Made by a program: the position numbers and the translations under genes. Below the pieces are notes generated by a model. That model made no database searches and was not told the origin of the DNA. It worked only from the letters and a program-made list of their open reading frames with translations. Shown here piece after piece: positions 42,311 to 52,500 of a DNA stretch of 52,500 bases (positions are counted from its first letter, which is position 1; every line of letters begins with the position of its first letter). The DNA is from Glandiceps talaboti (Eukaryota > Hemichordata > Enteropneusta > Spengelidae): positions 23,538,092 through 23,590,591 of the forward strand of contig NC_135554.1 in NCBI RefSeq assembly GCF_964340395.1, written 5' to 3'.

Positions 42311-43756
42311 CCTGTAATTTGGTTCAAATTTCAAATTTCAAATTTCGAAACGTACTCGACATCCAGTTAAAAATTCGAAAACTAAATGATAATCTCTTAA
42401 AATTGTCCTTGTCTATATTGAGAGACATGCCATTTATTAATTAAAAAGTCAATCCTTATCTATCTAGTAGGTCTTAGACAGTTATCAAAAGTAACCTTTT
42501 GCAAACATGTTAGTGATGATTTGATTTGATTTCTTGGTGCTTTATAATAACAGTCTAATATTCCTATCGTATTTCTTTCCATGACTTTTCTGCGACTGGA
42601 TATTCACTCTCTTTATCATGTTTATCGACTGATTAAAGATACTGTGCCCTTTCTTCTATTCAATACCCTTTATCTAAATGAAAATATTTCACACATTATA
42701 ATTACCAAGGTATGAATTTCATCATAGGAGGGTCTATGATTTCATTCACAGTTTACCTACCATCTTGTCATCTGTGAGATTGTCAACTGATAGACACGCA
42801 TTCGCATCCTGATTAGGTTATAATATGGACATTTTCCATTCGCGAATTCCTCCCGGGGATGGGGTACTCCCATAGAAAGGTATACTATATGTGCCGCCCA
42901 AATGGGTCACTTTTTCACGAAAAAATTCTTGTACAATGGTTAAAATTCACAAATCATCGGTCTACAACTTTGAAAACAACTTCATGCTTTAGAAAATCCA
43001 CACAGCATCAGAAAAAAGTAACCCGACTAACTAGAGATTTTCCTCGAGAAATCCCTAACAATGGATCATGTTTTTGTTTAATACATGGGTTGATGTTTTC
43101 AGCGTGGGCGACACACCCTGTCTAAGACATTTCGAAGTACTCAACCCCCCCCCCCGAACTACTAAGTCGTACATAGACCTTGTTTTAGCCTTTAAATTAC
43201 CAAAATACTCAACTATACTCTCGTGTACAATGCTGTCCCCATGTGTGATTATCCCTCGCCATGATGTCACGAGATGTGATTCTCTTACCATGAGATGAGA
43301 TAAAGTAAAAATTTGCATAGCGTCTAAATCCAAAACTGCTAAAATTGCAACAAATGTTCAGAGGTGCTTCAAATGCAGAGAAAAATGAAAAGGGTCAATC
43401 TTTAAAGTACATAAACCAAAGAAGACACGGGATTTTTCTGCTATAAAATATAAACTGTAAAAGGGTATGAAATATGTAACAATGAAAGATAAACTAAAAA
43501 CAATTATTCGCGTTTCATAGCTAAAGAAGATGTTAAAATGATAAACTTATTCGATATTGCTCAAAAACTCAAAAATAGTTATCAATGTTCAAATTCCACA
43601 CTTTTGAAAATAATAAAACGGCACAGATTAAAAGTGAAATGATGGCGAGTCATTTTCAAGGCATTCACTTTTCTCTTTGTCAATCACTGCCTTACCTTTT
43701 CTGCTCCTATCTCTAGCTCTGCTTGTGTCTGTCTTTGTCTGACTGTAGTATGCCTA
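42311..43756. other. Intergenic, possible old repeat
   Basis: 42855-43330 contains GGGGTACTCCCATA, a poly-C tract at 43145-43156 and overlapping short frames on both strands, which looks like a decayed dispersed repeat. No gene recognised. Confidence 0.4.
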
Positions 43757-43758
43757 AC

Positions 43759-43794
<36 letters not shown>

Positions 43795-43923
43795 AAACTA
43801 TGTCTGTTCCTCAGTTTATGTCTGCTTCTATGTGAGTGTTTATTTCTGTCTGATTATCGCTGTCCACTTGTTTGTCTCTCTGTCTCTTTATGACCGCCCG
43901 ACCGTCAGTCCGTCCGTCCGTCC

Positions 43924-44011
<88 letters not shown>

Positions 44012-44029
44012 GCTTGCCTGTCTGCCTGC
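43757..44029. repeat. (CTGT)n arrays
   Basis: Two CTGT runs (43757-43792 and 43908-44029, the second led by CCGT units) with degenerate CTGT-like sequence between them. Confidence 0.95.
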
Positions 44030-44693
44030 ATATTATTTAAGCAAAAATACTGCTAACACAGATTGTTTACTTGAAAAGTCAATGAAAATGAGCAAATTTT
44101 CATTTATCATTATCATCCAGAATGACATATTGGCAAATCATGACAAGTGTGATTACTCTTGTGATATGTGTACATCTCGACACAGTAAAGGGACAAGTAG
44201 TCAGTCTTAAGGTAGGTACCATTTAAGGGAGATGCACCCTTTGCAAGTTCTTTCATTCTCTCCAACATTTGCCATATGATGAGAGCTTGCTTGTTCCTGT
44301 TCCTTAAAGGAAATTTGGGGTTCACCGTGCACCTTGTTTTCAAGGAAATCAAAAATCTTTTATTTTCCAATACAGTTAACACAGTAGTCGGCTACCATAT
44401 TTGATATAATGTTGACCTTTATCTCAAAACATTTTACCATTACCCTTCTTTTTTTCTTGATTTCAACTGAGAATAGATTGGAGGTTTATAAACAGTTTAT
44501 ATTTAATAGTTAAGAGACACAATGTACATTAACATGCTATAATATCATTAAACCTGTAATCTGTTCAAATAAAGAAATCATCTTGATACCACGCTTGAAA
44601 ACTCACATATTTCAGAGAGCTTTTTCATCTTCTTTCTAACTCTAAGCGCCACTGAACATTGTTTTCTTTGGATATTTGGCGCTATATAAATTC

Positions 44694-44695
44694 AT

Positions 44696-44743
<48 letters not shown>
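44694..44743. repeat. (AGAT)n microsatellite at a possible SINE tail
   Basis: AGAT run directly after TTTGGCGCTATATAAATTCA, a 3' end seen in many tRNA-derived SINEs. I cannot define a head. Confidence 0.7.
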
Positions 44744-44744
<1 letters not shown>

Positions 44745-45031
44745 CTCTCCGACGAAATTTAGGTGTACAAATTACTTTCAATAAACATGATATCTTATAT
44801 GTACTGTGTACGATTCTTACAATGTATTATACCACGCACTAGCCAAGATATTGTCTTTGACCCAAAAATATGGATAATATACCCTGGTCGTTCTACGTCA
44901 CGACAATCCATGTCTACATCTGATTCACTGGTTCTGCGGTGCTCGAAATATAAGTCAAAATGTTCTAAATCGCCATTATTTTTCCCGAATTTGCATGAAT
45001 TATGCTTGCGGAAGTATAATTATATTATTGC

Positions 45032-45160
45032 CCAATATTTTCATCATTCAACCGGAAAATACTCGTGGCCTAAGGGTTTGTCACTCAGTCTAGCGACTCG
45101 TAGTGACAAGATCCCTTAGGTCACTTTATTTTCTTTGGCCGAATGAAGAATAATATTGGT
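45032..45160. mobile_element. Short foldback/hairpin element
   Basis: The inner stems CCTAAGGG/CCCTTAGG and TTGTCACT/AGTGACAA enclose a 16-base loop. Outer arms CAATATTTTCATCATTC and GAATGAAGAATAATATTGG extend the fold. It overlaps a 118-codon open frame, which is therefore unlikely to be a gene. Confidence 0.55.
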
Positions 45161-45483
45161 AAATAATATCTTATTGTAGACCATCATTGAATTCTGACAA
45201 GAAAATTTAAATTTAAGAGGCGCAATATCTTTAAGAAGAATTTGTTTGAGATACATGCAACAGAAAGTATTCCTATTTACATATGCACTCCGTTACTCAT
45301 GATAAAAACCACTGCACAAATTACTGAAACTTCTGAAACATCGAAATGTAATACTCTGACTGAAAGGGGTGTCCACCGTAAGTGGCTATCTAGTGATTTT
45401 ACGACAGTAGATAAAAACAAGAAGGTTAGCTTAATTTCCCTTGAGTTTAGTTAATTCATTTCTCGTGGGGGTGGGGTGGTAAA

Positions 45484-45815
45484 GTATAATAATTATAATA
45501 ATGTTGATTTTTATGTAGTGCTTTACCACCCAGTCTGGGTGCTCAAAGCGTTTTACAATTATTACCCCTGGCCCAGGTCTATAGCGGCACAACGGCCCTT
45601 TATACTTCTTCAACTTGGGGAGCATACAATTCATTGCAGCCTTCATAAGCGCGTATAAAGCATTCACATTGACATTCACCCAACAGTTGGGTTGACTGCC
45701 CGGAGTTGACTGAGTCACAGTCATGGTCCAATGACTTAAGCCACTCACGGCATCGATGGGGCTCGAACCTGCAACCTTTAGATTCAAAGCCGGCCATTCG
45801 CCCATCATGACTCCA
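45484..45815 (-). mobile_element. tRNA-derived SINE, same broad family as the GST-intron SINE
   Basis: On the minus strand the head reads ATGATGGGCGAATGGCCGGC and has an intact B box (GGTTCGAGCCC). The 3' part has AAAACGCTTTGAGCACCC and a TAT-rich tail. It resembles the 25-kb SINE at both ends. Confidence 0.65.
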
Positions 45816-48477
45816 TTTTGTATTGTTTAGGTGTAATCCATTTTAAATGTAAGAACTGAAAAGTTGCAATGTCTCTATTTTAATTACATGCAAAAGAAAT
45901 AATCTGATGTCACATTTATTAACGTAAACTTATTTTTGTTTAGTGTGCAGACATTGAAGAAGATACCATTTCATACCCCCAGATGGATATTTCAACATTT
46001 CAGGTGATGTGTGAAAACACACCTTACCAACTAGTAGTAAGTAACAACTTCTACGTCTCATGAAGCCTATTGAAGGGAAATGATACCTAGTACATTCATT
46101 ATGTTTAATTCTAACTTTCAACCCCTATGCATTAAACTTCTCTTTGAAACCTGGGTTATGTGACTAGGGGTATGAGTCATAAAGAATTCATTGGCTTATA
46201 TTAGAACTACGCACAACTACAGTAATAATCATAACAACAACAACAACAACAACAACATCAATAATCATAATAATAATAATAATAATAATAATAATTAAAT
46301 AATATAATAGTAAATGAATAATAGTAATAATAACAATTTAATAATAATCAAGTTTATATGAGTATTAACCACCCTAAGTGGGGAAGTTTGTTATGCTGAG
46401 TTCAAAAACGGGAATCATGCTATGAACATCCGTTGTCATGGTAACCAAAATCACCATAATATGCGTATTGTTTTTCCATAGTTTGACATAAAATATGTTG
46501 CAAAAATGGAAACATGGAATATGGAAAAAGTAAAATTTAGTAAACAAATTTCCTTCCTTTTGACATGTATGAGTCAGTGCTATCCAATGTAACACAATGT
46601 ATGTAAAATAGGGTAGTTGTTTCTATGGAAACATACAGGCGGCTCAAAAATGATGTTTTGGTGAAATATTTTCTGCTGACAAAATAATGTTATGAATGTA
46701 AAAAAAAAACTAACGTAAAAGACGCAATAACGATGGAATAAAGGTAAATACAGGAAAACCAGCCTATCTAACATCAGATTTTAATCAGATTGATACTACA
46801 TATGCATAGCAACGTATACATCATGATCATACAGTACAGATGTACATACATCAATTCTCAAACTGCCCCGATTTTCGCGTAGACAACGTTTGGTCATAGG
46901 TTCGTTCTAGACAATCTTTATTTGCTGATAGAGTGAGTGCAGTACGAATTGTTTTGGTTTGATATTGGGTTTGGTTGGGAATAGATGGTCGTACATGAGC
47001 TCGAGTGGAAACGTTAACTGGAAAAGTGTATTTCAGAAAATAGATCTATCAAAATACAAAAAGGACTCTTACTATATTTTCAATTTTTTCCTTTTCAAGT
47101 TGCGTTTAGGTGTATGTTGTAATGATGACTCATGTTGTGCGGAATCGTTTCGCCAACACTTCCCAAGCCCTGGGAAAAGAGGTTTTCTAAGTGACCGAAA
47201 AATTCGTTTTCCCTCAAGTACTTTTACAGGTAGGTATATATGAAACGATTTCAATGGATTGAGGTCGAATAGTGATGGAAATTGCAAAGACAATTTAGTA
47301 GCACTACAAATGTATTCCGAAATCTTTAAGAGAATCAGACAAATACATTGTATTAAAAGTGTTTACAGCTCCGAACGTCCATATAATTTCAGCCATATTA
47401 CATCTCGAAATAACCCATACACATGGACGTCAGCGTTTATGGTTCATTGTCTATCAGTTATTTGTAAAGTTTTCTGTCAGTGAAATTCGTGTCAAACTTT
47501 GAAGCGCCATAGTCTGTAACTGTGATCCCATTCCTTAAATACAAAATAAAGTAAAACGTCAAATCAACATTGATACAGCATGACAGATGTGGTTGAGTGT
47601 GTGCACAGAGATTTGAGAATGGTGCTTTATGTCGAATCGTACTACCTAGTACATTTTTCAGTTTATGTTTTCATAGTTTGTTTTGCTGCTGTAGAGTTAA
47701 TCCCTTATATGCTTTGTTTATCAGGATGAAGAATAACCGAGTGGTTGTCAAGACAGTATTACTTCCATCGGTAACTAAGAGACTACTGACGTCACGGGAA
47801 CTACTCCAAAACAATTAAGCAAATTTATTCTAGACTCAATGATTTTCACCACATAGGTTTACATCACATGCACGAACTTTTAAGCGGCCAAGAAGAATGT
47901 CTTTTACTCACAAAAAATCATAACAGGAAATGACGTTGAAGCTGATAGTAAGACTACTATCCTTGGTCGTCTGCTACTAACCTGTGTCGTCTGCTCATTG
48001 AACTTTTTTCCAATGCACTGCTCAGTTCGGAGGTCATCTACCAGCCATATTTACGACAAAACTTGTTGTATAATGTAGATGACTTCAATTGATGTAAAAC
48101 TACTGACAAACACATATCAAAATATATCAATAAAACGTAGCACGCTAGCTTAATTATTTAAGAACACATTATTTTTGTTATTTCATATTTTGTTCATTGG
48201 TCTGGATAGTGGATGTCAGTATATTTTTGTCAATTTGGTCATCCCTTATTGATGCACGTGACATGTTTCCAGACGCTACTGTAAAATGTTTTTTCACATT
48301 GAAAAATGTATTTACTACACTTTCAAATGATAACATAAATATATCTGCAAGATGATTTATTCCACTGTGTCTGATTGTTACAATTGTTGAGGAGTTTGCA
48401 GACGATTTATAACTGTGTTCAAATTTAAGAGATAGAGTGCGCCTTGGGACGAATTTATCTGAAAATCAAAGATCTAT
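45816..48477. other. Intergenic, no gene recognised
   Basis: Microsatellites near 46.2-46.3 kb. The frame at 46959-47243 has no recognisable domain. Otherwise unique AT-rich DNA. Confidence 0.6.
46230..46290. repeat. (AAC)n and (AAT)n microsatellites
   Basis: Adjacent trinucleotide runs. Confidence 0.9.
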
Positions 48478-48845
48478 AAAGTGGCCATATGGATTAGGAT
48501 TGGGTATGTATTTTGGATTTTTAATTTATGAAACAATTTTAGGATGGCGTCCTACTTGAAAAAATCACTGTAAAACAACATAGACCAAGTCTCTGTTTGT
48601 AACTTAAATACATTGCAGAAAGCTAAAACTAAAAACAACGTGCAAAATGTTTGTTATTGTACGTACAATAACAAACCTTTTTACACAATCATTTACCAAT
48701 CTTTTGCAATTTGTTGAGTTACAAACAAGGATTTGGTCTATGTTGTGTCAAATTGATTTTTTGAGTATGATGCCATGATAAAGTTGTTTTATAAATTGAA
48801 AATCCAAAATAAATACCCAGCCGTCATCCATATGACGACTTTAAA
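48478..48845. mobile_element. About 360-bp foldback element with a 28-bp perfect central palindrome
   Basis: Outer arms 48484-48540 and 48781-48835 pair (CCATATGGAT..., GGGTATGTATTTTGGATTTT against its complement). Middle arms near 48574-48603 and 48713-48752 pair (ACATAGACCAAGTC, CTGTTTGTAAC). The centre 48649-48676 is an exact palindrome (GTTTGTTATTGTAC and its complement). A further AGTGGCCATATGGAT complement lies at 48906-48921, so the true right end is uncertain. Confidence 0.6.
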
Positions 48846-48921
48846 TTTCATACCGAACTCATATAGACATTTCTTCAACTTCTGGCCTCTCAATGCACAT
48901 TCTCTCATCCATATGGCCACT

Positions 48922-50394
48922 TCAATATCTTAACACAGTTTAGTTTCCCATATGAAAGTTTGTTTCTGCTCCTTTTGCAATAATAAAAAGAACTTTGGGG
49001 TTTCACGGTCTCGGATTCAAGGAACGCGTTTTTTGTCTAATATGGCTTAATTCTGGTAATTCATCCTCTACTTCAAAGTTTGTGTGGTGGCTTCTAATTC
49101 TTTTTCTTAAGTTAACAGAATAGGTTTAAATTCTCTGGAGCAAATTAAGTGTGAAAACTTCAGATTTTTATTTCTGAGGCACACTACACGTTAAAGAGAA
49201 GTTGTACTGTTATGATTCGCAATCTTGTTTTTTTTTTCCTTGAAACTTCTGACCATATGTTGCTTGTCGAAAGAGTTCTTCAAGACGTCTGCGATATTAG
49301 TCACAATGCATCAATTACCCGTGATTAATACATACTAGTATAGTCATTATCCCAGGGATAGATGCTGCTATAGGCCAAATGTAATATATAATATATCTGG
49401 TAATATATTACCATAGGTGTTACGTCACAAATACCACGTGCCATCCTGCATCGATAATTCTTCTCAGCAACAATAAACAATCCTGGCTAGCGATACCCCA
49501 AGCACCGTATATACATGGACGTCTAGATCTATGCATACTGTTTGTATCAAGACACAAAATACTTACTTTGCAAACCAAATAGGCATACGGTTCACGGTGC
49601 TGGTTACTTCGGGTTGTCAAAACGCCAAACACAAACAATAGTTCGTGCTGTTTTATCAGGAATTTGCTGTCAACAGACGAGGAAGGGCCAACTCGGCAGC
49701 ATAGCAGATGAAGACTTTTAGTTGTACTAGTATCAGTGTTGAAAGAGTACGGTATGCGATTGTACGTCATTATCACTGACTCAAAATGCCGAGTGATTCG
49801 TCCAAACTAAGTCAGTTCACCCTCAGTAGAATAGACTGGACTACCTCAGTGTCATGTGATTGAAATGGTATGACGTCACAGTTTTGTTATATCTACACAA
49901 ATTATATTCCATGATGACATCATTTTATTACATGACCAAATCGAACCCAAACTATAAAGTCTTTGTAGGGGTTCCAAATAAAGACAGATTGCATCAATTT
50001 TGTGAAAAGGCCGATCGATTAGAATGGCGCAGTCGTGCATCGAATGAGTAGCATTTTGAGCTGTATGTACTTGATAACATCAGACAACAGTCTAATGTAG
50101 ATATGTACCCAGTTTGCTGGGGAAAATTTTACAACATATATTCGTAAACTAATGTTGACTAAAAATAATGACTATGGATATATGAACTTGGCTGTTGTTT
50201 CAATTACCCTACCTGTAGATGTATATGACGTCATTACATTATTTCCACTATCCTAACTGAGCTATTGGGATAGTACCAATCTATCAAAGCCTAATCAATA
50301 TGGTCTCGTGACCTAGCTCGTACGTAATGAAGAGAACGTTTGGGACAATTTGCATGAAGACTGTCGTGTCCAGACGGTCGCTATGTAGTAATTG
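48922..50394. other. Intergenic, no gene recognised
   Basis: A minus-strand open frame at 49776-49420 contains a donor-like GTAAGTATTT near 49567, so a 5' exon is conceivable, but I find no partner exon or domain. Part of 48930-49020 resembles 44270-44340 (CCATATG, TTTGGGGTT, CACGGTC/CACCGTG, TTCAAGGAA). Confidence 0.4.
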
Positions 50395-50665
50395 AGACGA
50401 GACGAGACGAGACGAGGCGAGGCAAGAGAGCTGAAGAGACGAGGCGGGAGAGAAGAGAAGAGAAGAGAAGAGAAGAGAAGAGAAGAGAAGAGAAGAGAAG
50501 AGAAGAGATGAGATGAGATGAGATGAGATGAGATGAGATGAGATGAGATGAGATGAGAGGCGAGGCGAGGCGAGACGAGACGAGACGAGACGAGACGAGA
50601 CGAGACAAGACAAGACAAGACAAGACAAGACAAGATAACATAACATAACATAAGATAAGATAACA
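50395..50665. repeat. Purine-strand pentanucleotide array (GAGAC, AGAAG, GATGA, GACAA, AACAT)
   Basis: About 270 bp of five-base units that change by single steps along the array. Nearly all purine on the plus strand for the first 190 bp. The three minus-strand open frames are artefacts. Confidence 0.95.
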
Positions 50666-51044
50666 TATGAAATGAAGTGAGGTGACGTGAAGTAAGATGA
50701 AGATGAGATAAGACAATGTTTTATCATATTCAATTTAGGGTAACAAAATACCAAAAATTGACAATACCAATATCAAATAAATTATACATTCACCTTATAT
50801 CAACTTGGTGTGGACAAATCTGAAGGGACTGCCATTTAGGTACGTATTTACCAAACTGACGATTGCATCTTTTCCGGTTGCAGCCAATCAAATATAGATA
50901 TGTGATAAAAGGTGTGAAAATGACTATGGCAGACGTTTCAAGGCTAATTCATAACCACCTACCCTGTACGTTGTATCGCTGGTGTACACCTACATTTCCG
51001 CAAACATCTGCTATCTTACCAAAAACATGTACAACATTGTCGTA

Positions 51045-51160
51045 AACCACAACCTCTTTTACGGCACCGTCCAAGACGCACCACCAAGAGGTGTTATTTC
51101 GTTATTTCGCAGTGTCGCGGAAGAAATAACAGCTCTAGCTTGAGAGAATGATGTACAAAC
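51045..51160. repeat. Dispersed repeat also found in GST intron 3
   Basis: GTCGTAAACCACAACCTCTT, TTACGGCACCGT and GAAATAACAGCTCTAGC align with GTCGCAAACCACGGCCTG, TTACGGCAACGT and GAAATAATAACTCTGG near 34922-35030 (copy 2) and 26300-26385 (copy 1). Origin unknown. Confidence 0.5.
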
Positions 51161-51654
51161 AATAGATAACTACCATCACGGCCAGCATGCAGCATTCTAA
51201 TCACCAAACGAAGAACCCTTTCTGATGTCTAATCTACCTAACGCCCTCAGTTTGAACTTTTAATCACTAGTTTAAGGTGGAGACCAAATCTTCTCATCAT
51301 AACAGCACTGTTGTACAGAGTTATTTAGAATGAGAGATCGAAGACTCGATAGAACTGAACGACAAGGCTTATCTTACAGTCTATGATTCACGGAGATTCA
51401 GTTTTGTCCGATAGTCTACCGACATGGCACCAGTGTACTGTTGTGACCTTTTTCAGCTAATATATACACAGTCGTACTGTAAGATCAACGTATAGGTTAG
51501 CGTCCGATAAGAGAGATGTTAATTGGGAGGAACAAAGCGGAGCAAACTTATCGTGAAGATCTCTCTAATCGAACTCTAACTGACTTAGAAGTTAACCATA
51601 GGTTGGTTTGATTATTGACAACAACGGTGTTGCAAATGTGCACTGTTAGCGCGT

Positions 51655-51674
51655 CAGTGTGTGTGTGTGTGTGT

Positions 51675-51725
<51 letters not shown>

Positions 51726-51726
51726 G
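51655..51726. repeat. (TG)n microsatellite followed by a G run
   Basis: GT dinucleotides ending in a G13 tract. Confidence 0.95.
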
Positions 51727-51941
51727 GGGGGGGGGGGTTAGACGCCAACTAAAACGCAAATATATACAAGTAGATATTATCTGGAACAATAATTCTAAAT
51801 CAACAAACGTCAAAAATAGAGCTAGTCGAATAGTTCTACAGACACAACCAAGAACTTCGTGTGTCAATGTTATAATGCATGCTCTAAAGCTGGAATAACC
51901 CTACCAATAAGACACTGTGTGTAAATGTTTGAACGGTTTGG

Positions 51942-52150
51942 TGTCTGAACATCCCAAGACTAGATAGTGTTATTAATGGCATCCACAGTCATGGGACAAC
52001 TAGGAACTTATCGCACTATACCTAATACAAATACCACATTTCTGAACATCTCAAGGCTAGATACCGTGTTATTAATGGCATCCACTGTCATAGGACAAGA
52101 AACTAGAAACTTATTGCACTACATAATACAAATACCATATTTCTGAACTG
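51942..52150. repeat. Tandem duplication, about 107-bp period
   Basis: Two diverged copies: TCTGAACATC, CTAGATA, GTGTTATTAATGGCATCCAC, AATACAAATACCA. Non-coding. Confidence 0.75.
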
Positions 52151-52390
52151 GTCTTTCAGTTATTCAACAATTCAATTATAAGGCAGAGTTCATCATTCAC
52201 TATTTCAAACATCATATGATAGTTATTGGCCATAGCCCGTAACATCATAGTTTTCACCATTATCATGTGTGCTGTGCGTCTTTTCGTAATTAAAGAATGA
52301 TATTGTCCTTGTATATTTTACCTGTTTACAGTTTTAGTTTTATTGATGTTTGTGCTCTGATTGTTGTTGTTACATTTCTGTTTCTGATTT

Positions 52391-52500
52391 TCACGTATTT
52401 GCTCAGACGACTATGGTAGTCTGGGGCACTTGGCCCCTTCACGTATTTGCTCAGACCACTATGGTAGTCTGGGGTACATGGGCCCCTTCACGTATTTGCT
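52391..52500. repeat. 48-49 bp minisatellite with internal hairpin, running off the window
   Basis: Units begin near 52392, 52440 and 52489 with CACGTATTTGCTCAGAC and carry CAGACnACTATGGTAGTCTG, which can form a stem. Two full units and the start of a third are visible. Confidence 0.85.

Noticed and set aside
44763-45119. 118-codon plus-strand open frame
   Set aside because: Its second half is one arm and the loop of a foldback element.
46959-47243. 94-codon frame ending near a GTAGGT donor-like site
   Set aside because: No family resemblance and no matching exons found.
49420-49776. 118-codon minus-strand open frame
   Set aside because: No domain, no partner exon and no conserved motif; only a donor-like site.

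Overview
This is a stretch of animal nuclear DNA. Every gene I could build is split by GT-AG introns, intergenic DNA is AT-rich, and simple repeats, foldback elements, tRNA-derived SINEs and a dead LINE fragment are abundant. The gene content (a sigma-class glutathione S-transferase pair, an RMI2 homologue and a small secreted EGF-repeat protein) fits a marine invertebrate, possibly a deuterostome such as a hemichordate or lancelet. That placement is a guess, not something the sequence proves.

Layout. 1-5.6 kb holds no firm gene: one exon-like open frame near 1.6-1.96 kb and two foldback elements. 5.6-12.6 kb, minus strand, is a four-exon gene for a 149-residue secreted protein with three EGF-like domains; its introns carry large microsatellites and a foldback element. 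12.6-18.2 kb is non-coding, with a roughly 95-bp tandem array near 16.0-16.5 kb. 18.27-19.69 kb, minus strand, is a two-exon gene for RMI2, the small OB-fold subunit of the BLM-TOP3A-RMI dissolvasome. 20-21.6 kb holds a foldback repeat, a 218-bp MITE with a 9-bp target-site duplication, and a 180-bp tandem duplication.

22.9-38.1 kb is the most informative region. It is a recent tandem duplication, with a repeat spacing of about 7.8-8.7 kb, of a five-exon sigma-class GST gene. Both copies are intact and encode 207 residues. The deduced proteins differ at five positions, against eight silent changes, which suggests both are under constraint. Copy 2 has gained a 5'-truncated, frameshifted non-LTR retrotransposon fragment in intron 1. 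A third, 5'-truncated remnant of the last exon follows copy 2. Candidate AP-1 and antioxidant-response motifs upstream of copy 1 are each changed by one base in copy 2.

38.2-52.5 kb shows no gene I can support. It holds many microsatellites, two clear foldback elements, a SINE, short dispersed repeats, and a 48-49 bp array running off the window end.

The genes look like unrelated neighbours, not a pathway. I found no evidence of a novel multi-gene system. The points most worth following are the young GST duplication with possible regulatory divergence, the EGF protein with an unpaired cysteine, and the several distinct foldback families.
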